Source: Gemmatirosa kalamazoonensis (GTDB lineage Bacteria; Gemmatimonadota; Gemmatimonadetes; Gemmatimonadales; Gemmatimonadaceae). Taken from it: DNA of 64,000 bases. The stretch covers positions 1,906,220 to 1,970,219 of the forward strand of contig NZ_CP007128.1 in NCBI RefSeq assembly GCF_000522985.1. Reading direction: 5' to 3'. Under the pieces are notes generated by a model. It saw only the letters and a program-made list of their open reading frames with translations. It made no database searches and was not told where the DNA came from. The position numbers were made by a program, and so were the translations under genes. Below are positions 9,044 through 16,871 of the stretch, piece by piece (the stretch's first letter is position 1; each line of letters begins with the position of its first letter).

Positions 9044-10111
9044 ATGCCGGTGCGCAACCTCGTGTTCCAGGGCGGCGGCGTCAAAGGGATCGCCTATGTC
9101 GGCGTGCTCGGCGCGCTCGAGGAGGCCGGCGCGCTGGCGACCGTGACCCGCGTCGCCGGCACGTCCGCCGGCGCGATCACCGCGGCGCTCGTCGCGTGCG
9201 GCGCCACCGCCGCGGATCTCTCCGACGCGCTCACCCACACGTCGTTCAGTTCGTTCTGCGATGGGCACGGCGGGATCCTCGGCGACGCCGACCGGCTGCT
9301 CCAGAGCGGCTTCGGCATCCACCCGGGCGAGACGATCGAGACGTGGCTCCAGCAGCAGATCGGCGCCGTCACGGGGCGACTGTTAGGCACGCCGCGTCCC
9401 GACCTCACGCTCGGCGCGCTGCACGCGCTCGTCGGCGACCACGGCGCGCCGTTCCGCGAGCTGTACGTCATCTCCACCGACCTGTGCGGCCAGCGCGCGC
9501 GCGTCCTCTCGGCGGCGACGACGCCCGACCTCCCGGTGTGGCGCGCCGTGCGCATGTCGATGAGCATCCCGATCTTCTTCGCGGCGGTGGAGCAGGACGG
9601 GACGTGGTGGGCCGACGGCGCGGTGTCGTGGAACTACCCGATCGACCTGTTCGACGGCGTGCGCCGCCAACCCGTGGACAGCGCGCAGCTGCCGGCCGCG
9701 ACCGACGACGGCGAGACGATCGGCTTCTGCATGGGCACGCAGACCGAGGTCGCCGCGCTCCGCTCGGGGTGGCAGCTCCCGCCGGTGCAGGTGCAGGACT
9801 TCGCGTCGTACATGTCGTCGCTCGTGAGCTTCCTGCTGAACGAGTCGACGCTGCTGCACCTCGACGCGAGCGACCTCGCGCGCAGCGTGTTCATCGACGT
9901 CGCCGGCGTGCGCACCACGCAGTTCGACCTCACGCCGGAGCAGGCGGCGACGCTCGTCGCGAACGGGCGCAGCGCGACGACGGCGTTCCTCGCCGCGCGC
10001 GCGGCGAGCACGGCGAGCACGGCGAGCACGGCGAGCACGGCGAGCCCCGGTGTGCCCGGGGGAGACCTCCCGTCCGCGCCCGCCACGCCACCGGCGACGA
10101 CGCCCGCGTAG
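9044..10111 (+). CDS. Patatin-like phospholipase
   Basis: 355 aa. Patatins are Ser-Asp dyad lipid acyl hydrolases. The oxyanion motif FQGGGVKG is near residue 10, the nucleophile elbow GTSAG near 44 (Ser in GxSxG), and the Asp in ADGAVSWNYP near 190, so all active-site parts are present. No signal peptide is visible, so a cytoplasmic or self-exported enzyme is likely. The ATG at 9044 follows GGAGACCAC. The tail is an Ala/Ser/Thr linker (STASTASTAST) made by four perfect 9-bp repeats, then a Pro/Ala-rich end. It is the first gene of a codirectional group with an unknown protein, DyP peroxidase and hydrolase-P450. Confidence 0.9.
   Translation: MPVRNLVFQGGGVKGIAYVGVLGALEEAGALATVTRVAGTSAGAITAALVACGATAADLSDALTHTSFSSFCDGHGGILGDADRLLQSGFGIHPGETIETWLQQQIGAVTGRLLGTPRPDLTLGALHALVGDHGAPFRELYVISTDLCGQRARVLSAATTPDLPVWRAVRMSMSIPIFFAAVEQDGTWWADGAVSWNYPIDLFDGVRRQPVDSAQLPAATDDGETIGFCMGTQTEVAALRSGWQLPPVQVQDFASYMSSLVSFLLNESTLLHLDASDLARSVFIDVAGVRTTQFDLTPEQAATLVANGRSATTAFLAARAASTASTASTASTASPGVPGGDLPSAPATPPATTPA
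10004..10039 (+). repeat. 9-bp tandem repeat inside patatin gene
   Basis: Four perfect copies of gcgagcacg plus a degraded fifth, coding Ser-Thr-Ala units near the patatin C-terminus. The period is a multiple of three, so copy-number change would alter linker length without breaking the frame. Confidence 0.9.
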
Positions 10112-10207
10112 CCAGCGCGTCGCTGCTGGTTGCCCGGCTGGAGGCACAGCCGTATTGTTGCGCGCCCGCAACACCCCTTCGCGCGCTCGCCTTCTGGAGG
10201 CCCCCGC

Positions 10208-10744
10208 ATGCACTCCGCGCCCGCCACGAAGTTCGACTTCGAGGACAGCTACGCCGTCGGGCCGTCCGCGCCGGCGCCCGAGGCGGCGGCGCCGGCCGTC
10301 TACGATTTCGGCGAGCACTCGCTGGCCGTCGACGGCCAGGTGCAGCGGGGGCTGAACCTGTTCCTGCCGCTGAAGAGCCCCGCGCAGATGCCGGCGCTGT
10401 TCGCCGCGCTCGCCGCGCACGCGCCGACGACGCAGAAGGCGCTGCGCGAGCTGCACTACGTGCACTTCGCCCGCTTCGTCCCGACGCCCGACGGCTCCGC
10501 GCTCATCGTCGTGACGGAGTACGACGGCGACCTGCGGTCGTACGTGATGGACTTCGTCGCCGTGCTCGGCGACATCTTCACCGCGATCCTCGAGTTCGTG
10601 AAGGGCGCGCCGCCGCTCCCCGTGCAGCGGTACCCCGAGGAGTTCTGGGCCTTCGTGCAGCGGAACAACATCGACGTGCCCGTCTGGAGCGCCTACCCGC
10701 ACATGACGGTCATCGACATCCTGCGCGCGCGCCGTGCGCGGTAG
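10208..10744 (+). CDS. Unknown protein of the patatin/DyP/P450 cluster
   Basis: 178 aa, not assigned to a named family. The stretch RELHYVHFARFVPTPDGSA followed by TEYDGDLRSYVMDF looks like a ferredoxin-like fold with a conserved HFAR...DGD pattern that I associate with proteins near or fused to DyP peroxidases; that link is from memory, not search. The middle segment (VLGDIFTAILEFVKGAPPLPV) is hydrophobic but too polar for a sure membrane helix, and there is no signal peptide. The ATG at 10208 is preceded by CTGGAGG. It sits 96 nt after patatin and 48 nt before the DyP gene, all on one strand, so it is probably co-transcribed and may assist the peroxidase or its substrate. Confidence 0.75.
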   Translation: MHSAPATKFDFEDSYAVGPSAPAPEAAAPAVYDFGEHSLAVDGQVQRGLNLFLPLKSPAQMPALFAALAAHAPTTQKALRELHYVHFARFVPTPDGSALIVVTEYDGDLRSYVMDFVAVLGDIFTAILEFVKGAPPLPVQRYPEEFWAFVQRNNIDVPVWSAYPHMTVIDILRARRAR

Positions 10745-10792
10745 GCATACGTTAGGCATGCGTTAGGCATCCCCGGCCGAGGAGCGCGATAC

Positions 10793-12367
10793 GTGACCAC
10801 CCCCGACGACGCGGCCGCGAAGGCCGCCGTGACCCCGTCCGACCTGTCGGACATCCAGGGCAACGTGCTGCGCGGCGTGCGCGCCGGCCTCGCCCGCCAC
10901 TACGTGCTGACCATCGGCGATCCGGCGCAGGCGTCGCGCGCGATCCTCAGCCTCACGCCCGACGCCGACGACGCGGACGGCGACGGCGTGGACGACGACG
11001 GCCTGCGCGTGTCCACCGCGCGGGAGTGGAACGAGCGGCCGAAGTACTTCATGAACGTCGGCCTCACGCACGCCGGGCTCACCGCCCTCGGCCTGCCGCC
11101 GGGCGTGCTCGCCGCGTTCCCCGAGGCGTTCCGCGGCGGCCCGCTGCGCGTGAACGCGAACTCCGGCATCCCCGTGCCGATCGAGCTCGGCGACGTGCGT
11201 CCGGCCCTCACGGATCCGAAGCACACGACGCTCGACGAGACCGATCCCGGTCACCCCAAGACATGGGCGTTCGGCGGCACCGCTACCGCGCCGGTGCACG
11301 TCGTCGTCTCCATCTACTGCGATCCCGACGACGCGCGCGGCACGCTCGACGAGTACGACGCGAAGCTGCGCGCGCTGTTCGCCGCGCACGCGCTCACCGT
11401 GGCGTCGACGCACGACGCGGCGGGGCTTCCGGGCGGCACCGTGCACTTCGGCTACCGCGACGGCATCGCGCAGCCGCGCGTCGCCGGGATGCCGGGGCGC
11501 GTGCGGCGCGACATGCAGCCGACGTCGACGCCGGGCGAGTTCCTGCTCGGCAAGGGCTACGTCAACCAGTACGGCGGCAACTTCCTCCTCGGCCTACCCG
11601 AGGAGCTGGGCGCGAACGGCACGTACGGCGCGCTGCGCATGGTGAAGCAGGACGTGCGCGCGTTCGAGGACTTCATCGAGCTCGCGGGCCAGCGCGCGAA
11701 CATGAGCAAGGAGCTCGTCGCCGCGAAGCTCATGGGCCGCTGGCGCAACGGCAAGCCGCTCGCCCTCGCGCCAGAGGACGAGAGCACCCCCGTGAGCGAG
11801 GCCGAGATCAATCGGTTCGACTACGCGCCCACCGCGCACCACCCGAACAGCTACGACGACGCCGACGGGCTGCGCTGCCCGATCGGCTCGCACGCGCGGC
11901 GCATGAACCCCCGCGGCGCGCTCGTCATGGGCAAGCCGCACGCGCGTCGCATCATCCGGCGCGGCATGCCGTACGGCCCGGCGTTCGATCCGTCCGCGCC
12001 GGACGACGGCGTGGAGCGCGGGCTCGTGGGCTACTTCGTCTGCGGCGACATCGAGGCGCAGTTCGAGTTCCTGCAGGCCACGTGGGGCAATCGCGACTTC
12101 TCGACGAGCTGCATCCGCGGCACCGTGGACCCGATCGTCGGCACGCCGGCGCCGTACGGCGGCAGCTTCACCATCCGCACCGACGACGGACGCGATCCGA
12201 TCTCGTTGGGCGGGCTGCCGCGGTGGGTCACCACGCGCGGGGCGGCGTACTGCTTCCTCCCCGGCATCGGCGGGCTGCGCTGGCTCGGCGAGCGGCGCTG
12301 GGAGCAGGCGGCGCAGCCGATGGGCTACCCGTCGCCGACGGCCGCGTTGACGCAGCCGACGACGTGA
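10793..12367 (+). CDS. DyP-type heme peroxidase
   Basis: 524 aa, long for the family and closest in size to the larger DyP classes. Hallmarks in order: DLSDIQGNVLRG at residues 17-28, FGYRDGIAQP (the GxxDG motif with the distal Asp) near 223, IGSHARRMNPRG (proximal heme His) near 363, and FEFLQATWGN near 425. DyPs use hydrogen peroxide to oxidise dyes, phenols or other bulky substrates. No Sec or Tat signal is visible, so it may be cytoplasmic or packed into a compartment, but no encapsulin gene is seen nearby. The GTG at 10793 has GAGGAG 9 nt before it. The stop TGA overlaps the GTG start of the next gene (GTGA), showing translational coupling to the hydrolase-P450. Confidence 0.93.
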   Translation: MTTPDDAAAKAAVTPSDLSDIQGNVLRGVRAGLARHYVLTIGDPAQASRAILSLTPDADDADGDGVDDDGLRVSTAREWNERPKYFMNVGLTHAGLTALGLPPGVLAAFPEAFRGGPLRVNANSGIPVPIELGDVRPALTDPKHTTLDETDPGHPKTWAFGGTATAPVHVVVSIYCDPDDARGTLDEYDAKLRALFAAHALTVASTHDAAGLPGGTVHFGYRDGIAQPRVAGMPGRVRRDMQPTSTPGEFLLGKGYVNQYGGNFLLGLPEELGANGTYGALRMVKQDVRAFEDFIELAGQRANMSKELVAAKLMGRWRNGKPLALAPEDESTPVSEAEINRFDYAPTAHHPNSYDDADGLRCPIGSHARRMNPRGALVMGKPHARRIIRRGMPYGPAFDPSAPDDGVERGLVGYFVCGDIEAQFEFLQATWGNRDFSTSCIRGTVDPIVGTPAPYGGSFTIRTDDGRDPISLGGLPRWVTTRGAAYCFLPGIGGLRWLGERRWEQAAQPMGYPSPTAALTQPTT

Positions 12368-15300
12368 CGGCGCCCTCCGCCGGCGCGGCGTCGTTAGGCG
12401 CCGCGCCGCTCGGTCCCACGCTCGAGCCAGCGTTGGTCGCCTGGTTCGGCGCCACGTCGTTCCCCGACGGCGGGGACGATGCCGCGCCGCTCGGGCAGGC
12501 GGCGTTCGAGGCCACGTACGCGCGCCTGCTCGCCGCGGCGCGCGCGCCGGGGCTGCTCCCGCCGCTGTTCGCGCTCGAGGCGCCGCTCGCTGCGATCCGT
12601 CCCGACGCGCCCGTGCCGGTCGCCGTGGCCGACGTGCCGGTGTCGATCGCCGACGCGGACGAGGCGCGCGCCGCCGCGGCGCGCGCGTTCGACGGCGCGC
12701 CGGCCACGGCGGCCGACGTCGCGACCGCGCTCGCGCCCAACGCCCACTCGAGTCGCGCGTTTCTCGCCGCCGCGCTGCTGCACGAGCAGTGGGGGCGCGA
12801 CGCCGCCGTCTATCGCGGGCGCGACGTCACCTATGTGCTCGACGAGCGCTTCTGGGTCGCGCTCCCCGGTATGCCGCGCCCCGACGCGATCGAGCTGGAC
12901 CCCGGCGACGGCGCGGGCGCGCGTGCCGTCTCGTTAGGCGGCACGGTGGCGGCAACGTACGCCGAGGGGGTGACCACGGCGACGGTCACGCTGCGCGCGC
13001 GCTATGGCGCCGAGTCCCGCACCGCACGCTTCACGCTCCCGGTCGGCGGCCCGCCCGCCGCTCCCGTGCCCGACGAGACGTGGCCGCTCTCGGCCGAGGT
13101 GCCTAACGAGGCACCGGTGACGGGCACGGCGAGCGTGTGGCACGGTGCGGGCAACGCGCGTGTCACCTACCCGATCGTCGTCGGCGAAGGGTTCCCGGGC
13201 GGCTACGCGCCGGACTACATGTACGACATGCTGAACCAGGCGGGGCTCGCCGACGCGCTGCGCGCGCGCGGCTGGGACCTCGTCGTGGTGCACTACGCCT
13301 CGGGCACCGATCCGATCCAGCGCAGCGCGCGCGTCGTGACGGCGTGCGTGGGCGAGCTGCACCGCCGCGGCGCGCCGCCGCAGCTCGTCGGCGGCGTGAG
13401 CATGGGCGGGCTCGTGTCGCGCTACGCGCTGCTCCGCATGGACGCCGATGGCGTCGCGCACGGCGCGCACACGTTCCTCACCGTCGACTCGCCGCACCGC
13501 GGCGCGTACACCGCGGCCGGCGACCAGTGGCTCGCGCTGCGGCTCGCGCCCGTGTCGCCGCTCGCCGCGACGCTCGCCGGTGCGCTCGCCACGTCGGCCA
13601 ACCAGCAGTTCGTCATGCGCGTCGTCGACGGCGACCGCGTCGGGCCGAGCGCGCTCCGCGCCGCGCTGCTCGCCGAGCTGCAGGCGCTCGGCGACTGGCC
13701 GCGTGGCGTCAGGCGGCTCGCCGTGTCGAGCGGCAGCGGCGCCGGCGTCGTCGATCGCGCGACGGCGAGCGGTCCCGCGCTCACGCTCGACGGCGCGCCG
13801 TTCGCCGAGCTGCGGTTGTACCTGGAGCCCGCGGCCGGCGAGCACGCGGTCGTCGCCGCGGGACGGTGCGCCGTCGCCGCGCCCGGGGTCCCCGATACGC
13901 TCACCGTCACGAGCGACGAACGGTGGGCCGACGTCCCCGGCGGCACGAACGACTACACCGCGATCGCCGCCGGCATCGCCCGCGCGCTGGGCAGCGGCGA
14001 CGTCACGTGCGACGCGCCGATCTGCTGCTCCGTGCCCACGGTGAGCGCGCTCGCGCTCGACCAGGACCCGCGCGCACCGGTGCCGCCGCCATCCAGCGGC
14101 GCATCGCCGTTCCACGACTACGCGTGCGCGGAGCGCGACGAGCACCACTGCGTCATCACGCCGTCCGTGGCGGCGTGGATCCTCGATCGACTCGGCTCGC
14201 CGCACGACGTCAGGCCCACCCCCGAGAGAGAGGCCGCCATGGCCACGACCGTCCGTCCCGCCGTCACCTACGCGCCGCCCGCCGCGCCGTCCCCGACGAC
14301 CTTCGACCCGTCGACGGTGAACGTGCACGATCCCGCATACCTCGCGAACCCGTACCCGACCTACGCGCGGCTGCGGGCGGGCGCGCCGGTCGCGGCGCTC
14401 GCGCCGTATCCCGGCGTGTGGGTGACGCGCTACGACGACGTGAAGGCGGCGCTCCTCGACCAGGACACGTTCCGCAAGGCGCCCGTCTCCGCGGCGCCGG
14501 GCGCGATGCCCGCCGGCGTGTTCTCGGCCGACCCGCCGTTCCACGACGCGATCCGCGGCGTCGTCGAGCCGCCGATGCGGCGCGCGTTCGCCCGCGCCGC
14601 GGCGGCGGCGAACGGCATCGTCGACGAGATCCTCGCCGGCATCCGCGCGAGCGGCACGCGGCGGCTCGATCTCATGATGGACTACGCGCTGCTCGTGCCG
14701 TCGGGCACCCTGTTCACGCTTCTCGGCCTGCCGCAGTCGGACTGGCCGATGCTGCGCAGCATGGTGACGGCGATCGCCGGGGCGAACGACATCACGCAGT
14801 CGGTCGGCGTGCGGACGATGGGCGGCATGAGCGCCATGGCGCTTTCCGGCTACTGCCAGGGCGTGCTGCGCGTCGCCGCCGGCGCGCCCCCCGAGCTGTG
14901 GGTGCTGCGCCAGATGCTCGATGCGGCGACGGCCGCAGGGCTCGATGCCGCCGACGTGCAGACGTCGGTCGTCAACTTCATCGTCGCCGGCTACCTGTCG
15001 ACGACGTTCCTCATCGGCACGGCGGTCGTGAACCTGCTCGCGAACCCCGAGCAGCTCGCCGCGCTGCGCGCCGATCCATCGCGCATCGACAACGCGGTGC
15101 AGGAGTTGATGCGCTACGACGCGCCGGCGCAGCTCGTCGACCGCGTGACGTCGCGCGACGTCACCATCGCCGGCACCACCGTACCCGCCGGCACGGTCGT
15201 GAAGCTCGTCCTCGGCTCGGCCAACCGCGACGAGACGAAGTTCCCCGACCCAGACCGCCTCGACATCGGGCGGCCCGACCTGCGCGAGACCGCGATCCCG

Positions 15301-15471
15301 TTCGGCGCCGGCATCCACACGTGCATCGGCGCGCCACTCGTCGGCATCGTCGCGCCGATCGCGATCGGGCGGCTCGTGGGCGAGCTGCCTAACGTGAGGG
15401 TGGACGGGCTCGTGACCTGGCAGACCGACCCGTACCTGCGCGCGCCGGCGAACGTGCCGCTGGCGATCTAA
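12364..15471 (+). CDS. Alpha/beta-hydrolase joined in frame to cytochrome P450
   Basis: One open frame of 1,035 aa. Residues 1-260 are an Ala-rich region with a beta-type domain. Residues 270-610 form a lipase-like alpha/beta hydrolase with nucleophile elbow GGVSMGGLVSRYA and DSPHRGAY. From residue 626 (MATTVRP) a complete cytochrome P450 of 410 aa follows. It has ExxR in QELMRYDAP and the heme-Cys loop FGAGIHTCIGAPL. The I-helix reads VAGYLSTT, so the usual acidic residue before Thr is absent. The P450 part has its own ATG (14239) and a good ribosome site, so it may also be made alone; no stop separates the two. No ferredoxin or reductase gene is close. The start overlaps the DyP stop. The substrate is unknown; lipid-like compounds are a guess from patatin and lipase. 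Confidence 0.85.
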   Translation: MTAPSAGAASLGAAPLGPTLEPALVAWFGATSFPDGGDDAAPLGQAAFEATYARLLAAARAPGLLPPLFALEAPLAAIRPDAPVPVAVADVPVSIADADEARAAAARAFDGAPATAADVATALAPNAHSSRAFLAAALLHEQWGRDAAVYRGRDVTYVLDERFWVALPGMPRPDAIELDPGDGAGARAVSLGGTVAATYAEGVTTATVTLRARYGAESRTARFTLPVGGPPAAPVPDETWPLSAEVPNEAPVTGTASVWHGAGNARVTYPIVVGEGFPGGYAPDYMYDMLNQAGLADALRARGWDLVVVHYASGTDPIQRSARVVTACVGELHRRGAPPQLVGGVSMGGLVSRYALLRMDADGVAHGAHTFLTVDSPHRGAYTAAGDQWLALRLAPVSPLAATLAGALATSANQQFVMRVVDGDRVGPSALRAALLAELQALGDWPRGVRRLAVSSGSGAGVVDRATASGPALTLDGAPFAELRLYLEPAAGEHAVVAAGRCAVAAPGVPDTLTVTSDERWADVPGGTNDYTAIAAGIARALGSGDVTCDAPICCSVPTVSALALDQDPRAPVPPPSSGASPFHDYACAERDEHHCVITPSVAAWILDRLGSPHDVRPTPEREAAMATTVRPAVTYAPPAAPSPTTFDPSTVNVHDPAYLANPYPTYARLRAGAPVAALAPYPGVWVTRYDDVKAALLDQDTFRKAPVSAAPGAMPAGVFSADPPFHDAIRGVVEPPMRRAFARAAAAANGIVDEILAGIRASGTRRLDLMMDYALLVPSGTLFTLLGLPQSDWPMLRSMVTAIAGANDITQSVGVRTMGGMSAMALSGYCQGVLRVAAGAPPELWVLRQMLDAATAAGLDAADVQTSVVNFIVAGYLSTTFLIGTAVVNLLANPEQLAALRADPSRIDNAVQELMRYDAPAQLVDRVTSRDVTIAGTTVPAGTVVKLVLGSANRDETKFPDPDRLDIGRPDLRETAIPFGAGIHTCIGAPLVGIVAPIAIGRLVGELPNVRVDGLVTWQTDPYLRAPANVPLAI
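14224..14241 (+). promoter_or_regulatory. Internal ribosome site and ATG for the P450 domain
   Basis: The purine run gagagagagg (14224-14233) lies 5 nt before an ATG at 14239 inside the hydrolase-P450 frame. Translation from here gives 410 aa, the normal size of a free bacterial P450. This suggests either a recent stop-loss fusion or dual production of fused and free P450. Confidence 0.55.
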
Positions 15472-15478
15472 GGGCCGC

Positions 15479-15556
15479 CTCACGCGGAGGCGCGGAGAAC
15501 GCGGAGAACACCGACTGCTCTTGGTGTGCTCCGCGTTCTCCGCGTCTCCGCGTGAG
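15479..15556. repeat. Long palindrome, CGCGGAGAA-type arms
   Basis: Arms 15479-15512 and 15523-15556 are reverse complements over 34 nt with about three mismatches, built from a repeated cgcggagaa-like unit. It starts 7 nt after the P450 stop codon, which fits a terminator or mRNA 3'-end hairpin. There is no T-run. Confidence 0.85.
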
Positions 15557-15654
15557 ATGCGTACGCCGGTCTTTGTCAGAACCCTGACAGAAGCCGCACC
15601 GCTGCGGCGCTCCGTGGTTTCGCGCGTGTGGTCCCGCGCCTAGCGTCCGTCGCC

Positions 15655-16827
15655 ATGAAGCGACCGACCGTCCCCCGCGTGCACTCGGTCGACGTGCTGC
15701 GCGGCGTCGTCATGGTGCTCATGGCGCTCGACCACGTGCGCGACTACTTCGGCGACGCCGCCGCGAGCCCGACGAACCTCGCGACCGCCACGCTGCCGCT
15801 GTTCTACACGCGGTGGGTGACGCACATCTGCGCGCCGACGTTCTTCCTGCTCACGGGCACGAGCGCGTATCTCTCGGCGCGCCGGCGCGGCACCACGGGG
15901 TTGGCGCGCCACCTCGTGACGCGCGGCCTCTGGCTCATCGTGCTCGACCTCGTGATCCTGCGCTGCCTCGGCTGGCAGTTCAACGTCGACTTCCGCGTCA
16001 CGCTGCTGCTCGTGCTGTGGGCGCTCGGCTGGTCGATGATCACGCTCGCGGCGTTCGTGCGGCGGCCGGCGCTCGCCGGGATCTTCGGCGTCGTCGTCAT
16101 CGCCGGCCACAACCTGCTCGACCGCGTCGATCCGGCGTCGCTCGGCGCGGCGGCGCCGCTGTGGCTCGTGCTGCATCGCCCCGGCCTGCTCGCCGGACCG
16201 CCGCACTTCGTGCTCGTCGCGTATCCGCTCGTGCCGTGGGTCGGCGTCACGGCCGCGGGCTACGCGCTCGGGCAGATCTTCGACTGGGACGCGGCGCGGC
16301 GGCGCGCGTTCCTCCTGCGCAGCGGCATCGGCCTAACGATCGCGTTCCTCGCGCTGCGCGCGTCGAACGTCTATGGCGATCCCGCGCCGTGGTCGGCGCA
16401 GCGCTCGGCGGCGTACACGGTCGCGTCGTTCCTGAACGTCACGAAGTACCCACCGTCGCTGCTCTTCCTGCTCATGACGATCGGCGTGGCGTTGCTCGTG
16501 TTGCGCGCGGTGGACGCACGCGTGCCGCGCTGGCTGCGACCGGCCGAAGTGGTGGGGCGCGTGCCGATGTTCTACTTCGCGATGCACGTGGTGCTGATCC
16601 ACCTGCTCGTGGTGCTCGCGCTCGCGGTGCGCTACGGCGCGGTGCACTGGGCGTTCGAGTCGCCGACGCCGGACCGGTTCCCGTTCACGCAGCCGCCCGG
16701 GTGGCCGATCGCGCTTCCCGGCGTGTACGCGGTGTGGGCGCTCGTGGTGGTCGCGCTGTGGCCGCTGTGCCGGTGGTACGCTGCGCTGCGCGAGCGCCGA
16801 CGCGGCTGGTGGACGGGCTATGTGTGA
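15655..16827 (+). CDS. Multi-pass membrane protein, heparan-alpha-glucosaminide acetyltransferase-like (DUF1624 type)
   Basis: 390 aa. The N-terminus VHSVDVLRGVVMVLMALDHVRDYF is the signature of the DUF1624/HGSNAT-like membrane acyltransferase group, with the conserved LRG...DHxRD pattern and WVTHICAPTFFLLTGTSAYL after it. About ten hydrophobic segments span the protein and the C-terminus is basic. Members are thought to move acetyl groups across or onto membrane-side sugars, but the bacterial substrates are mostly unknown. I chose the ATG at 15655; an ATG at 15628 would add 9 residues. The ribosome site is weak. The gene stands alone, 183 nt after the P450 and converging on the kelch lipoprotein. 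Confidence 0.82.
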   Translation: MKRPTVPRVHSVDVLRGVVMVLMALDHVRDYFGDAAASPTNLATATLPLFYTRWVTHICAPTFFLLTGTSAYLSARRRGTTGLARHLVTRGLWLIVLDLVILRCLGWQFNVDFRVTLLLVLWALGWSMITLAAFVRRPALAGIFGVVVIAGHNLLDRVDPASLGAAAPLWLVLHRPGLLAGPPHFVLVAYPLVPWVGVTAAGYALGQIFDWDAARRRAFLLRSGIGLTIAFLALRASNVYGDPAPWSAQRSAAYTVASFLNVTKYPPSLLFLLMTIGVALLVLRAVDARVPRWLRPAEVVGRVPMFYFAMHVVLIHLLVVLALAVRYGAVHWAFESPTPDRFPFTQPPGWPIALPGVYAVWALVVVALWPLCRWYAALRERRRGWWTGYV

Positions 16828-16871
16828 TGTGCCCTCCACCGAGCCGCGTCATGCTCCGCGCGACGTGCGTC

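Noticed and set aside
11026-12363. Longer N-terminus for the hydrolase-P450 protein reaching into the DyP gene
   Set aside because: That part is the DyP gene in another frame. The GTG at 12364 overlapping the DyP stop is the natural start.
12934-15483. 849-codon reverse-strand frame opposite the hydrolase-P450
   Set aside because: It lies antisense to a gene with clear P450 and hydrolase motifs and itself reads Arg/Val/His-rich sequence with no domain.
15570-15600. TTGTCAGAACCCTGACAG as an operator
   Set aside because: The short inverted repeat TGTCAG/CTGACA is suggestive but only six bases per arm, and no regulator or second copy supports it.
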